A stretch of DNA of 21,728 nt from JAQVQN01 sp964557205 (GCA_964557205.1 CAZKZI010000042.1:1-21728), one strand, 5' to 3'. Shown: positions 8,283-16,279, numbered from the stretch's first letter. Translations and numbers: made by a program. The notes: generated from the sequence alone by a model not told the origin.

Positions 8283-9161
8283 ATGACGAACCGAAAAGGC
8301 ATAATTTTGGCTGGCGGCGCCGGTACCCGGTTGTACCCGGTGACGCGTGTCATGTGCAAACAACTGCTCCCGATCTATGACAAGCCGATGATCTACTATC
8401 CGCTCGCGACGTTGATGCTGGCGGGCATCCGTGAGGTGCTGATCATCTCCACGCCGGAAGCGACGCCAAGTTTCAGAGACTTGCTGGGAGACGGTTCACA
8501 GTTGGGCATGCGCTTGGAATATAAGGTGCAGGAGGTGCCCAACGGTTTGGCGCAGGCTTTTGTGCTAGGGCGGGACTTTATAGGCGATGCGCCGGCGTGC
8601 CTGGTTCTGGGCGACAACATTTTTTATGGCGACGGTATGCGGCGCATGCTGAAAGACGCCAGCAATTCCGAAGGCGCCACGGTTTTCGGGTATTATGTCA
8701 ACGACCCTGAGCGCTACGGCGTGGTAAGTTTCGACGCAAACAACAAAGCGGAGTCCATCGAGGAGAAACCGGCATGTCCGAAATCGAATTATGCTGTTGT
8801 CGGACTATATTTCTATGACAACGACATAGTAGAAGTCGCAGCAAAATTGAAACCTTCCGCGCGCGGTGAATATGAGATTACGGATGTAAACCGCATATAT
8901 TTGAGCAGAGGGGGACTGAAGGTGAAATTGATGGGACGCGGTTTCGCCTGGCTAGATACCGGCACGCATGATTCACTGGCGGATGCCACAGCTTTCGTCA
9001 AGGCCATTCAGGATCGTCAGGGGCTCAAGATCGCCTGTCTGGAAGAGATCGCTTGGCGTATGGGCTTTATAGACAAGGGACAACTGTTGCGGTTGGCAGA
9101 AGATCTTAAAAAGTCCGAGTACGGCCAATACCTTAACCATATTTTAGAACACGAAGCTTAA
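8283..9161 (+). CDS. rfbA: glucose-1-phosphate thymidylyltransferase
   Basis: Makes dTDP-glucose from dTTP and glucose-1-phosphate, the first step of the dTDP-rhamnose pathway. The 292 aa match family length. Signature parts are GGAGTRLYP at residues 11-19, KQLLPIYDKPMIYYPL, STPEATPSFRDLLGDGSQLG, the VLGDNIFYG metal/substrate loop, and YEITDVNRIYL. AGAGGGA lies about 8-14 nt before the ATG. It is co-directional with rfbB and 22 bp from it. No rfbC follows; the sequence runs through a short non-coding stretch into a scaffold gap. Confidence 0.96.
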   Translation: MTNRKGIILAGGAGTRLYPVTRVMCKQLLPIYDKPMIYYPLATLMLAGIREVLIISTPEATPSFRDLLGDGSQLGMRLEYKVQEVPNGLAQAFVLGRDFIGDAPACLVLGDNIFYGDGMRRMLKDASNSEGATVFGYYVNDPERYGVVSFDANNKAESIEEKPACPKSNYAVVGLYFYDNDIVEVAAKLKPSARGEYEITDVNRIYLSRGGLKVKLMGRGFAWLDTGTHDSLADATAFVKAIQDRQGLKIACLEEIAWRMGFIDKGQLLRLAEDLKKSEYGQYLNHILEHEA

Positions 9162-9265
9162 GCGCTCCAATGAAATTCTAAAGTTCGAGAGTTCGGACGT
9201 TGAGGAGGCGGGGGATGGATTGTTGCGACTACGAAGAAGCCGCAAATCCTGGTAGGGATGGTTCC

Positions 9266-9365
9266 NNNNNNNNNNNNNNNNNNNNNNNNNNNNNNNNNNN
9301 NNNNNNNNNNNNNNNNNNNNNNNNNNNNNNNNNNNNNNNNNNNNNNNNNNNNNNNNNNNNNNNNN
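9266..9365. other. scaffold gap (100 N)
   Basis: Exactly 100 ambiguous bases, the usual placeholder for a gap of unknown length. Linkage of rfbB-rfbA on the left to metK-ahcY on the right therefore depends on scaffolding. Confidence 0.98.
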
Positions 9366-9467
9366 CCTAAGCACTTTGATAATTTTACGCGCATACCAAA
9401 GCGGATTTGATACGGTTTGGCAGTTATCGGCTCCTGAATGTATAAATCGTTTGTTATTAGTAGTTTA

Positions 9468-9502
9468 CAAAGTATGTTTAACTACAAAGTTTGCATACTT
9501 TG
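9468..9502. promoter_or_regulatory. inverted repeat in the metK leader
   Basis: CAAAGTATG (9468-9476) and CATACTTTG (9494-9502) are perfect reverse complements around a 17-nt loop. The loop carries a second ACTACAAAG-like half site. It lies 80-114 bp upstream of the metK ATG. It could be an operator or an RNA hairpin. A weak -35/-10-like pair, TTGCAT (9492-9497) and TATTTA (9516-9521), overlaps its right arm; repressor control is one possible reading. Confidence 0.35.
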
Positions 9503-9581
9503 CGGGGACGGAGTCTATTTAGCGCTAGAAGTTTAACGGTATGAAAGGCTATGCAGCCGGAGTTAATCAAGAGGTACAGCA

Positions 9582-10766
9582 ATGAGCAAATTGGCGACAA
9601 GGCATATATACACTTCAGAATCAGTTTCTGAAGGCCATCCCGACAAAGTCTGTGACCAGATATCGGATGCGATTCTTGACGCCTGTATAAGCAATGATCC
9701 TGCGGCTCATGTGGCTTGCGAAACAGCAGTCGGCACCAATCTGGTGGTGAATGTGGGGGAGATAACTTGCAAGGTTTGGGAGAAAATCAATCCGCAGTCG
9801 ATCGCGCGGGAGGTTGTCAAGGATATCGGCTATGATGATCCGCAGGAAGGTTTCAGCTTCGACACCTTCAATTATGTCAGCGCTTTGCACGGTCAGTCGC
9901 TGGACATTGCCCAGGGTGTCGCCAAAGTGAAACTGGAGGCGCAAGGAGCCGGTGATCAGGGTATGATGTTCGGCTACGCTTCGAACGCCACGCCTCAGCT
10001 CATGCCGGCGCCGATCGTTTACGCGCACTCTTTGCTGCAGTTTTTTGCCGCGCTGCGCAAGAACGGCGAGATTAAGTATCTGCGGCCAGACTCTAAAGCG
10101 CAGGTCAGCGTGCTGCACGACAACGGTGATGCTAAGGAGATAACTACGGTCGTGATCTCTCATCAGACGCGCGATGTTCCGATCAAGCGTATCCGCAAAG
10201 AGCTGGAAGAGGCAGCCCGCGCGTTTTTGCGCGACACCGGCATGCTGACCGACAAGACCAAGTTTTACATTAACCCGACCGGCCGTTTCGTTATAGGTGG
10301 TCCCTGCGGCGACTCTGGCTTGACCGGTCGCAAGATCATCGTGGACAGTTACGGCGGTGTCGGCTCGCATGGCGGCGGCGCTTTTTCCGGCAAGGATCCT
10401 TCCAAGGTCGACCGGTCGGCAGCCTATTACTGCCGGTATGCGGCTAAGAACATCGTGGCAGCGGGTCTCGCCGATAAGTGCGAGATTCAGGTGGCCTACG
10501 CCATCGGCGTGGCCAAACCTCTGAGTATCAACGTAAGCACCTATGGAACCGGTAAGGTGCCGGAAACCAAGATCGCAAAGATTCTGATGTCCAATGATAT
10601 CTTTGATTTTCGTCCGGGCATGATGATCAAAGATATCGGGCTAACCAAGCCCAAGGGCTGGTCCTACCGCAAAACCTCTAACTACGGACACTTCGGGCGC
10701 GACGGTTTCCCGTGGGAGAAAACCGACCGCGTCGCGGCTCTCCGCTCCGCCGCCGGAATCAAGTAA
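9582..10766 (+). CDS. metK: S-adenosylmethionine synthetase
   Basis: Forms S-adenosylmethionine from methionine and ATP. The 394 aa match the family. Visible signatures are GHPDKVCDQISDAILDA near the N-terminus (ATP/Mg binding), the GAGDQGMMFGYA motif, and GGGAFSGKDPSKVDRSAAYY (P-loop-like). AAGAGGT at 9569-9575 gives a well-spaced ribosome binding site for ATG 9582. The next gene is ahcY, so the pair forms a methyl-cycle unit: SAM production and SAH removal. Its presence beside sugar-nucleotide genes may mean that some polymer sugars are methylated, or only that scaffolding and chance placed it here. Confidence 0.97.
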   Translation: MSKLATRHIYTSESVSEGHPDKVCDQISDAILDACISNDPAAHVACETAVGTNLVVNVGEITCKVWEKINPQSIAREVVKDIGYDDPQEGFSFDTFNYVSALHGQSLDIAQGVAKVKLEAQGAGDQGMMFGYASNATPQLMPAPIVYAHSLLQFFAALRKNGEIKYLRPDSKAQVSVLHDNGDAKEITTVVISHQTRDVPIKRIRKELEEAARAFLRDTGMLTDKTKFYINPTGRFVIGGPCGDSGLTGRKIIVDSYGGVGSHGGGAFSGKDPSKVDRSAAYYCRYAAKNIVAAGLADKCEIQVAYAIGVAKPLSINVSTYGTGKVPETKIAKILMSNDIFDFRPGMMIKDIGLTKPKGWSYRKTSNYGHFGRDGFPWEKTDRVAALRSAAGIK

Positions 10767-10793
10767 AGACGGGTGTGAAAACGCTGCCAGCAA

Positions 10794-10833
10794 CCTTTTA
10801 CTCTCATCATTGCGACGATTGAATCGTCGCAAT
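10794..10833 (+). repeat. hairpin element copy 1 (5' of ahcY)
   Basis: Leader CCTTTTACTCTCATC (10794-10808) followed by a 25-nt palindrome at 10809-10833, with arms ATTGCGACGATT and AATCGTCGCAAT. It ends 29 nt before the ahcY ATG. A half-site, GTCGCAATT, repeats just downstream. This copy has fully paired arms but a stem top different from the other copies. Confidence 0.85.
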
Positions 10834-10862
10834 AAGTCGCAATTAACCAGAAAGAAACTTTT

Positions 10863-12257
10863 ATGAACTACAAAATCAAAGACATTGGTCTTGCCGACTG
10901 GGGTCGGCGGGCGATGGACATTGCTGAAAAAGAGATGCCCGGGCTGATGGCGACGCGCGCCAAGTACGGCACCCAGAAGCCCCTCAAGGGCGCGCGCATC
11001 ATGGGCAGTCTGCACATGACTATCGAGACCGCTGTGTTGATAGAGACACTTGTCGAACTCGGTGCGGATGTGCGCTGGGCCTCCTGCAACATCTTTTCCA
11101 CTCAGGACCACGCTGCCGCCACTATCGCGGCGAGCGGGGTGCCCGTGTTCGCCTGGAAAGGTGAGACGCTGGAAGAGTACTGGTGGTGTGCCAAACAGGC
11201 ACTGACCTGGCCGGACGGCTCAGGGCCGCAACTGGTGGTTGATGACGGAGGAGATGCCACGCTATTGTTGCACCGCGGCTTGTACGCCGAAAAAGAGCCG
11301 TCGCTGCTGGATCAGCCGACAGAAGTGGAAGAGCTTCAAATCTTGAACGCATTGATTAAAAAGATACTTGCTGATGAACCCGGGTGGTTCGACCGGGCAG
11401 TCAAGGGCTGGAAGGGTGTTTCCGAAGAGACCACGACTGGCGTACACCGTTTATATCAGCTTCACGCTGAAGGCAAGTTACTTGTGCCGGCGATCAACGT
11501 CAACGATTCCGTTACGAAGTCCAAGTTTGATAACATCTACGGCTGCCGTGAATCGCTGGTGGACGGCATCAAACGCGCGATGGATGTGATGGTGGCCGGG
11601 AAAGTCGCGTTTGTTTGCGGATATGGCGATGTCGGCAAGGGTTCGGCGGAAGCGTTAAAAGAACATAAGGCTCAGGTATGGGTTTCTGAGATCGACCCAA
11701 TTTGCGCTTTGCAGGCATGTATGGCCGGTTACAAGGTAACCACGGTAGAAGAGGCTCTGCCGTACGCGAACATATTTGTGACAGCCACCGGCAACCTTGC
11801 TGTGATCACCGCAGAACACATGTCCAAAATGCGCGATCAGGCGATAGTCTGCAACATAGGGCACTTTGATAATGAAATACAAGTGGGTAAGCTGAAGGCT
11901 TGGCCGGGGATCAGGCATGTAAACATCAAGCCGCAGGTGGACAAATATATCTTCCCGGACGGACATTGCATTTACCTTTTGGCTGAAGGGCGTTTGGTCA
12001 ACCTCGGCTGCGCTACGGGGCATCCCAGCTTTGTGATGTCCAATAGCTTCACCAATCAGACCTTGGCGCAGATAAAGTTGTGGAATGAAAAGCTGGATAT
12101 TGGGGTCTACCGTTTGCCCAAAGAGCTGGACGAGGAGGTAGCGCGCTTGCATCTTAGTCAGCTTGGCGCAAAACTTACCGCTATGAGTCAACCCCAAGCG
12201 GATTATATCGGTGTGTCGGTCGCAGGGCCCTATAAGCCCGAACACTACCGGTACTAG
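10863..12257 (+). CDS. ahcY: adenosylhomocysteinase (S-adenosylhomocysteine hydrolase)
   Basis: Reversibly cleaves S-adenosylhomocysteine to adenosine and homocysteine using tightly bound NAD, relieving product inhibition of methyltransferases. Length is 464 aa, the longer bacterial form. Recognisable parts are IGLADWGRRAMDIAEKEMPG at the N-terminus, SLHMTIETAVLIETL, CNIFSTQDHAAA, the Rossmann motif GYGDVGKGSA starting at residue 253, NIGHFDNEI, and the C-terminal DYIGVSVAGPYKPEHYRY tail that contacts NAD in the neighbouring subunit. The ribosome binding site is weak (AGAAAG about 8 nt upstream). The gene lies 96 bp after metK, with hairpin element copy 1 in between. Confidence 0.97.
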   Translation: MNYKIKDIGLADWGRRAMDIAEKEMPGLMATRAKYGTQKPLKGARIMGSLHMTIETAVLIETLVELGADVRWASCNIFSTQDHAAATIAASGVPVFAWKGETLEEYWWCAKQALTWPDGSGPQLVVDDGGDATLLLHRGLYAEKEPSLLDQPTEVEELQILNALIKKILADEPGWFDRAVKGWKGVSEETTTGVHRLYQLHAEGKLLVPAINVNDSVTKSKFDNIYGCRESLVDGIKRAMDVMVAGKVAFVCGYGDVGKGSAEALKEHKAQVWVSEIDPICALQACMAGYKVTTVEEALPYANIFVTATGNLAVITAEHMSKMRDQAIVCNIGHFDNEIQVGKLKAWPGIRHVNIKPQVDKYIFPDGHCIYLLAEGRLVNLGCATGHPSFVMSNSFTNQTLAQIKLWNEKLDIGVYRLPKELDEEVARLHLSQLGAKLTAMSQPQADYIGVSVAGPYKPEHYRY

Positions 12258-12262
12258 AGCCG

Positions 12263-12313
12263 CCTTTTATTCTCGTGATTGCGATTGTTATTGCAACCAC
12301 CGAGTGGTTGCAA
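12263..12313 (+). repeat. hairpin element copy 2 (first of a tandem pair 5' of rfbD)
   Basis: Leader CCTTTTATTCTCGTG at 12263-12277, then about 13 nt of degenerate sequence, then a perfect stem: TTGCAACCAC (12291-12300), loop CGA, GTGGTTGCAA (12304-12313). Relative to the consensus, GCG has become GCA on one side and CGC has become TGC on the other, so pairing is retained. Confidence 0.8.
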
Positions 12314-12341
12314 AGGAGAGTGTAAAAAACACTACTCGCCG

Positions 12342-12381
12342 CCTTTTACTCTCGGGATTGCGACCACTGAGTGGTTGCAAT
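12342..12381 (+). repeat. hairpin element copy 3 (second of a tandem pair 5' of rfbD)
   Basis: Leader CCTTTTACTCTCGGG, then a palindrome at 12357-12381 with arms ATTGCGACCAC and GTGGTTGCAAT and loop TGA. One position is a G-T pair (G-U in RNA). Between copies 2 and 3 is a small AGTGT-AAAAA-ACACT hairpin at 12319-12333. The element ends 22 nt before the TTG start of rfbD. Confidence 0.85.
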
Positions 12382-12403
12382 TAATAGTTGGTTTAAAAGC
12401 ACC

Positions 12404-13242
12404 TTGAAAATTTTACTCACAGGCGGGAAAGGCATGCTTGGCCGTACGTTGCAGCGGCGGCTCAAGGGGCATGAGCTTTTTGTGGCCGACCTACCGGAGT
12501 TGGACATCACCGATGGCGCTGCGGTGCGGCAGGCCATGACGGCCTTCAAGCCAGACGCGGTCATACATTGCGCGGCCATGACTCAGGTCGACGCTTGCGA
12601 GTCCGATGCGGACGCGGCCTATAAAGTGAACGCGCTCGGCAGCGCCAATGTTGCCATGGCGGCAACAGAATGCGATGCCCGCCTGATAGCCTTTTCCACC
12701 GATTATGTTTTTGACGGCACGCTTGATCGACCCTATCACGAGTATGACGCGCCATTTGCATGCACGGTTTACGGTGCCAGCAAGTTGGCCGGGGAAGAGG
12801 CGATACGGCATCATTGTCCAAAACATACGATTGTCCGCATAGCTTGGCTGTACGGCGAGGGCGGCTCCAGTTTTGTTCACACCATGCTTAAGCTCGGGTC
12901 TCAGTCAGGCGAAGCTTTGAAAGTGGTGAACGATCAGATCGGCAATCCAACATCTGCCGAGGCAGTGGCGGATTTGACCTTGCGGTTATTGGATGTGAAG
13001 TTGCCAGGGGTTGTGCACGGTTCCTGCGATGGCGAAGCAACCTGGTTTGATTTCGCGCTGGCGATTTTCAAATATGCCGGAGTGAAACGTGGCCTGGTTC
13101 CCTGTGCCAGCGCGGATTTCCCGCGTCCCGCACGACGTCCGGCTAACTCGCGCCTGGAAAAACGTGTTCTGCGCCTCGCCGACCTCCCTCCCATGCCGCA
13201 CTGGCAAGCGGAGGTGGAAAAGTTTATTGCGACCACTCAGTG
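12404..13242 (+). CDS. rfbD: dTDP-4-dehydrorhamnose reductase, 3' end in gap
   Basis: Reduces dTDP-4-keto-rhamnose to dTDP-rhamnose. From TTG 12404 it reads MKILLTGGKGMLGRTLQRRL, the standard RmlD N-terminus with the GxxGxxG NAD(P) motif. STDYVFDG and YGASKLAGE (Tyr-x3-Lys) supply the catalytic region, and WLYGEGGSSFVHTML and DQIGNPTSAEAVAD are typical of the family. The 279 visible residues nearly complete the usual 280-300 aa, ending HWQAEVEKFIATTQ. No ATG is available: the in-frame GTG at 12371 lies inside the hairpin element, so TTG is preferred on homology. The last codons lie in a partial hairpin element cut by the scaffold gap. Confidence 0.9.
13226..13242 (+). repeat. hairpin element copy 4, cut by the gap, overlapping the rfbD 3' end
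   Basis: ATTGCGACCACTCAGTG is the left arm, loop and first bases of the right arm of the 25-nt palindrome. The CCTTTTAC leader is absent; the arm follows rfbD coding sequence directly. The contig ends inside the palindrome, which suggests the repeat broke the assembly. Confidence 0.75.
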
Positions 13243-13342
13243 NNNNNNNNNNNNNNNNNNNNNNNNNNNNNNNNNNNNNNNNNNNNNNNNNNNNNNNNNN
13301 NNNNNNNNNNNNNNNNNNNNNNNNNNNNNNNNNNNNNNNNNN
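13243..13342. other. scaffold gap (100 N)
   Basis: Exactly 100 ambiguous bases of unknown true length. An open frame spans it only because N does not give stop codons. rfbD on the left and the ligase/polymerase on the right are separate genes. Confidence 0.98.
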
Positions 13343-14827
13343 ATGAACTTCTTCATACGCAACGTCCTCTTATTCCACCTGCTGGTTTTGGTCTTGGCAT
13401 TCAGTTGGATACACGGCGGAACCAGGCCGGATCTGCTCTTGCCGATAATCCCGTGGCTTAGCTTCTTCGTGCTGGAGTTGATGCTGGTCTTCCCGCAGGC
13501 TAAAAGCGACGAGACCTTGTCGGAAGCGCGCAGTCGGGTGTTTGACACCTTGGTTCGCGACCCGCTGTTCTATTTCGCTTTGCTACTTATACTTTACTTG
13601 TGCCTTCCTTTCATAAATGTCGCGGGGCAGCCCGAGTATAACGCGACTTTAGATATCTGGCGCAACCCGCCTGCGCCTAATAAATCATGGCCTTTTTGTG
13701 TAGATTCCAAGGAACACGCGGTAATGTTTTTGTGGTTCCCGCCAGCTCTGATAGCCGCGCTGGCGGCCAAGCACGGACTTTTGAAGAAAAACAAACGGCT
13801 GTTGTTCGAGAGTCTCTGCTGGAACGGAGCGGCTTTGTCGGTCTTTGGGTTCTGGCAGCTTTTCACGGGAGCCCAAAGCATCTTTTGGGGAGACCAGAAG
13901 TTCTCGCACTTCTTTTCGACTTTCGGCTACCCGAATTTTGCCGGGGCGTTCTTCACCCTGTTGTTTGCCTTGTCGGCCGGACTCTGGATCAGCAGGGCGA
14001 CCGTCGGCGTAATCGGGCCGGTTCGCGTCAAGGGCACGTTCGACGAGCCTAGTCTTTGGGAACGGCACTATTTGCTGGGCGCAACACTGCTGAATTTAGG
14101 CGGCGCGATCGCTTCGCTGAGCAGAGCCGCGATTTTGCTGTGCGGGATCATTATGCTGGCGCTCGGCGTTTATGTCCTGTTTGGGCTGTGGCAAAAGCTG
14201 CATACCGGCGGTCGTGTCAAGTTATCGGTCTCGGCTTTAATAATTTTGTTTCTAGCGGGCATATTTTTAAAAGTCCTCGCGCCGGAATCTCTTAAAAAGG
14301 AAGTTGCCACGATCACACCTTCAGAAGTCGTTGCGCGCGTTTCAGGCCGCAACTATTATCATAACCAAATGGCATTGGCGATTTTCCGCGATCACCGCTG
14401 GTTCGGTGTCGGCGGCTGGGGCTACCCGCACTATTTGCTGAGCTATATGACGCCGGAACAAAAAAAACGCATGCAGATAACCGGCGGGGCCAATGTACAC
14501 AACGACACGTTGCAGTTTCTGGCGGAACACGGCGTGGTCGGTTTCACACTGATTGTCAGTTGCGCTCTCGCTTTGCTGTTTTCGCTGATTAGGCAGTCTT
14601 TCAAACTATGTCGCAAGCTGGCGGCTGCCGGTGTCGGCAGGGGCTCGATTCGCCCGGTTTGGCTGTATAATGTGCCTCCTGTGGTTGTGGCGGTCTTTGT
14701 TGGCACCTTTGCGACCGTTTGCCATTCGCTGGGCGACCTGCCTTTCCGTTGTCCCTCGATCATGATCGTGTGGGTATTGGCCTTTGTCTGTGCCACCGGA
14801 TACATCCCGGTTGTCCGCCGCAAGTAA
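13343..14827 (+). CDS. O-antigen ligase/polymerase-like membrane protein (Wzy/WaaL superfamily), copy 2
   Basis: Polytopic inner-membrane protein of 494 aa. The Wzy_C region has WFGVGGWGYPHY and VHNDTLQFLAEHGVVGF, with the canonical His-Asn that in WaaL-type ligases is functionally important. It is paralogous to the protein at 3049: a shared first-loop motif (DETLSEARSRVFDTLVRDPLFY in this copy), the same arrangement of helices, and the same C-terminal motif order. It has a longer charged cytoplasmic loop (about residues 220-240). It should join or polymerise undecaprenyl-linked glycan at the periplasmic face. The ATG is the first base after the gap, so the true start could lie within unsequenced bases. 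The N-terminal sequence looks complete compared with copy 1. Confidence 0.82.
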   Translation: MNFFIRNVLLFHLLVLVLAFSWIHGGTRPDLLLPIIPWLSFFVLELMLVFPQAKSDETLSEARSRVFDTLVRDPLFYFALLLILYLCLPFINVAGQPEYNATLDIWRNPPAPNKSWPFCVDSKEHAVMFLWFPPALIAALAAKHGLLKKNKRLLFESLCWNGAALSVFGFWQLFTGAQSIFWGDQKFSHFFSTFGYPNFAGAFFTLLFALSAGLWISRATVGVIGPVRVKGTFDEPSLWERHYLLGATLLNLGGAIASLSRAAILLCGIIMLALGVYVLFGLWQKLHTGGRVKLSVSALIILFLAGIFLKVLAPESLKKEVATITPSEVVARVSGRNYYHNQMALAIFRDHRWFGVGGWGYPHYLLSYMTPEQKKRMQITGGANVHNDTLQFLAEHGVVGFTLIVSCALALLFSLIRQSFKLCRKLAAAGVGRGSIRPVWLYNVPPVVVAVFVGTFATVCHSLGDLPFRCPSIMIVWVLAFVCATGYIPVVRRK

Positions 14828-14887
14828 TCGTTGCCGTAAAACGCAAAGTCCGAGCACAGCCCCCTGAACCCCTTTATGCCCTTTGTG

Positions 14888-14896
14888 TGAGATAAT
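14888..14896 (+). promoter_or_regulatory. possible extended -10 element before the UDP-sugar dehydrogenase gene
   Basis: TGAGATAAT fits the extended -10 pattern TG-n-TATAAT with one mismatch and is 19 bp before the ATG. No convincing -35 is seen at 16-18 bp spacing. A start here would give a very short leader. Confidence 0.25.
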
Positions 14897-14914
14897 TTAT
14901 TTAGAGCATCTATT

Positions 14915-16186
14915 ATGAAGACAATCGCGATAGTTGGATTAGGATATGTCGGCCTTCCGTTGGCGTTGCAGTTCTGCCGTTCCGGCGCCAATGTCATCGG
15001 CATTGACACTGACAGCGCCAAGGTTGACGCCCTCAAGCAGGGGCGCTCATACATTAAGCATATCACAAACGAGTCGATTCAGGAGCAGATCGCGTCTGGC
15101 CGCTTCGGTGTCACTGTGGAAGTCGCTGCGGTTGAGGGTGCCGACGCGATCATCATTTGCGTGCCTACGCCTCTCAACAAAAACCGCGAGCCGGACATCT
15201 CTTACATCGTCAGCACTGGTCGTCAACTCGCACCGCATCTGCACAAGGGAGTGCTGGTGGCTTTGGAGTCGTCAACATATCCCGGAACCACCGATGAGGA
15301 TTTGCGGAGCGTTTTGGAAGAGGCGTCAGGCCTGACTGCCGGGCGTGATTTTCATTTGGCTTTCTCGCCTGAGCGCGAGGATCCCGGTAATCCGCAGAGT
15401 GTGGTATCCACAATACCCAAGGTGGTTGGTGGACTCACGCCCGACTGTCTGGCCAAAGCGCAGGAAATCTACGGCATCGCCATCAAGACCCTGGTGCCGG
15501 TCTCTTCATGCCGCGCGGCCGAGGCCACCAAGCTTATGGAAAACATCTTCCGTTGCGTCAATATAGCGCTGGTCAATGAATTGAAGGTTGTCTATGGCGC
15601 GATGGGCATTGACATTTGGGAAGTGATTGCCGCCGCCAAAACCAAGCCATTCGGCTTCATGCCTTTCTATCCCGGTCCGGGACTAGGCGGACACTGCATA
15701 CCCATCGACCCCTTTTATCTGACTTGGAAAGCCCGAGAGTATGGACAGGCCACGCGTTTTATCGAATTGGCCGGCGAGATCAACTCCCGCATGCCCGAAT
15801 GGGTGGTCGGCCGTGTGGCAGAAGCGCTCAATGAACACACCAAGCCGCTCAAAGGCAGCAAGGTGCTGGTGCTCGGTCTGGCCTATAAGGCCAATGTCGA
15901 TGACGACCGCGAATCGCCGAGTTATGTGCTGATGGAGATGCTTACAAAACGCGGAGCCTTGGTCTCCTACCACGACCCTTACGTGCCTGTCATCAAACCG
16001 ACCCGCGAGCATGCGCAATTGGCGGGGACTGAGTCGGTGTCGTGGGACAAGGAGACGATAGCGGGTTTTGATTGTGTGTTGATTGCCACGGCGCATGCTT
16101 GTGTGGACTACACGCAGCTTTCCGATTGGGCACAACTCGTGGTCGATACCCGCAACGTCATGCCTTCGCCTTGTATTAAAGCGTAA
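14915..16186 (+). CDS. UDP-N-acetylglucosamine 6-dehydrogenase-like nucleotide sugar dehydrogenase (WbpA type)
   Basis: Oxidises the C6 hydroxyl of a UDP-N-acetylhexosamine to a carboxylate using two NAD. Length is 423 aa. The Rossmann motif GLGYVGLPLA starts at residue 8. CVPTPLNKNREPD, FSPEREDPGN (149-159) and KLMENIFR (206-213, with the conserved Lys) are present. The catalytic Cys261 lies in GPGLGGHCIPIDPFYL, preceded by KPFGFMPFYPG, which is the WbpA/UDP-HexNAc signature rather than the UDP-glucose dehydrogenase one. The product would be a UDP-HexNAcA for the polymer. A UDP-ManNAc dehydrogenase specificity is possible. The gene is 87 bp after the ligase/polymerase gene and followed by the uridylyltransferase. 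Confidence 0.9.
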   Translation: MKTIAIVGLGYVGLPLALQFCRSGANVIGIDTDSAKVDALKQGRSYIKHITNESIQEQIASGRFGVTVEVAAVEGADAIIICVPTPLNKNREPDISYIVSTGRQLAPHLHKGVLVALESSTYPGTTDEDLRSVLEEASGLTAGRDFHLAFSPEREDPGNPQSVVSTIPKVVGGLTPDCLAKAQEIYGIAIKTLVPVSSCRAAEATKLMENIFRCVNIALVNELKVVYGAMGIDIWEVIAAAKTKPFGFMPFYPGPGLGGHCIPIDPFYLTWKAREYGQATRFIELAGEINSRMPEWVVGRVAEALNEHTKPLKGSKVLVLGLAYKANVDDDRESPSYVLMEMLTKRGALVSYHDPYVPVIKPTREHAQLAGTESVSWDKETIAGFDCVLIATAHACVDYTQLSDWAQLVVDTRNVMPSPCIKA

Positions 16187-16231
16187 CAGTTTTTTCATTG
16201 CTGGCAGTGCGAACACCGCGAATGCGAGTTC

Positions 16232-16273
16232 CCTTTTTTACACTCGTCATTGCGATCACTCGGTGGTCGCAAT
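16232..16273 (+). repeat. hairpin element copy 5 (5' of the galU-like gene)
   Basis: Leader CCTTTTTTACACTCGTC, then a palindrome at 16249-16273 with arms ATTGCGATCAC and GTGGTCGCAAT and loop TCG. One position is a T-G pair (U-G in RNA). It ends 6 nt before the ATG at 16280. No Shine-Dalgarno sequence fits between hairpin and start. Confidence 0.87.
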
Positions 16274-16279
16274 AATCCC

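Larger units (their letters stand above)
9162..9581. other. rfbA-metK intergenic region with assembly gap and metK leader
   Basis: No gene is visible. 9162-9265 is AT/GC-mixed spacer containing TTCTAAAGTTCGAGAGTT (9176-9193), whose exact reverse complement recurs at 19117-19134. 9266-9365 is 100 N. 9366-9581 is the metK leader, with one strong inverted repeat (9468-9502) and a palindrome TAGCGCTA at about 9520-9527. I do not see a recognisable SAM or SAH riboswitch core. The true gap length is unknown, so a missing gene such as rfbC could lie in it. Confidence 0.7.

Noticed and set aside
9366..9581. SAM or SAH riboswitch before metK
   Set aside because: I could not find the conserved core or pseudoknot sequences of the known classes by eye; only an inverted repeat is present.
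12371..14827. Single 818-residue open frame joining RfbD to a membrane protein
   Set aside because: The frame is continuous only across 100 N. Both halves match complete separate families, and an ATG directly follows the gap.
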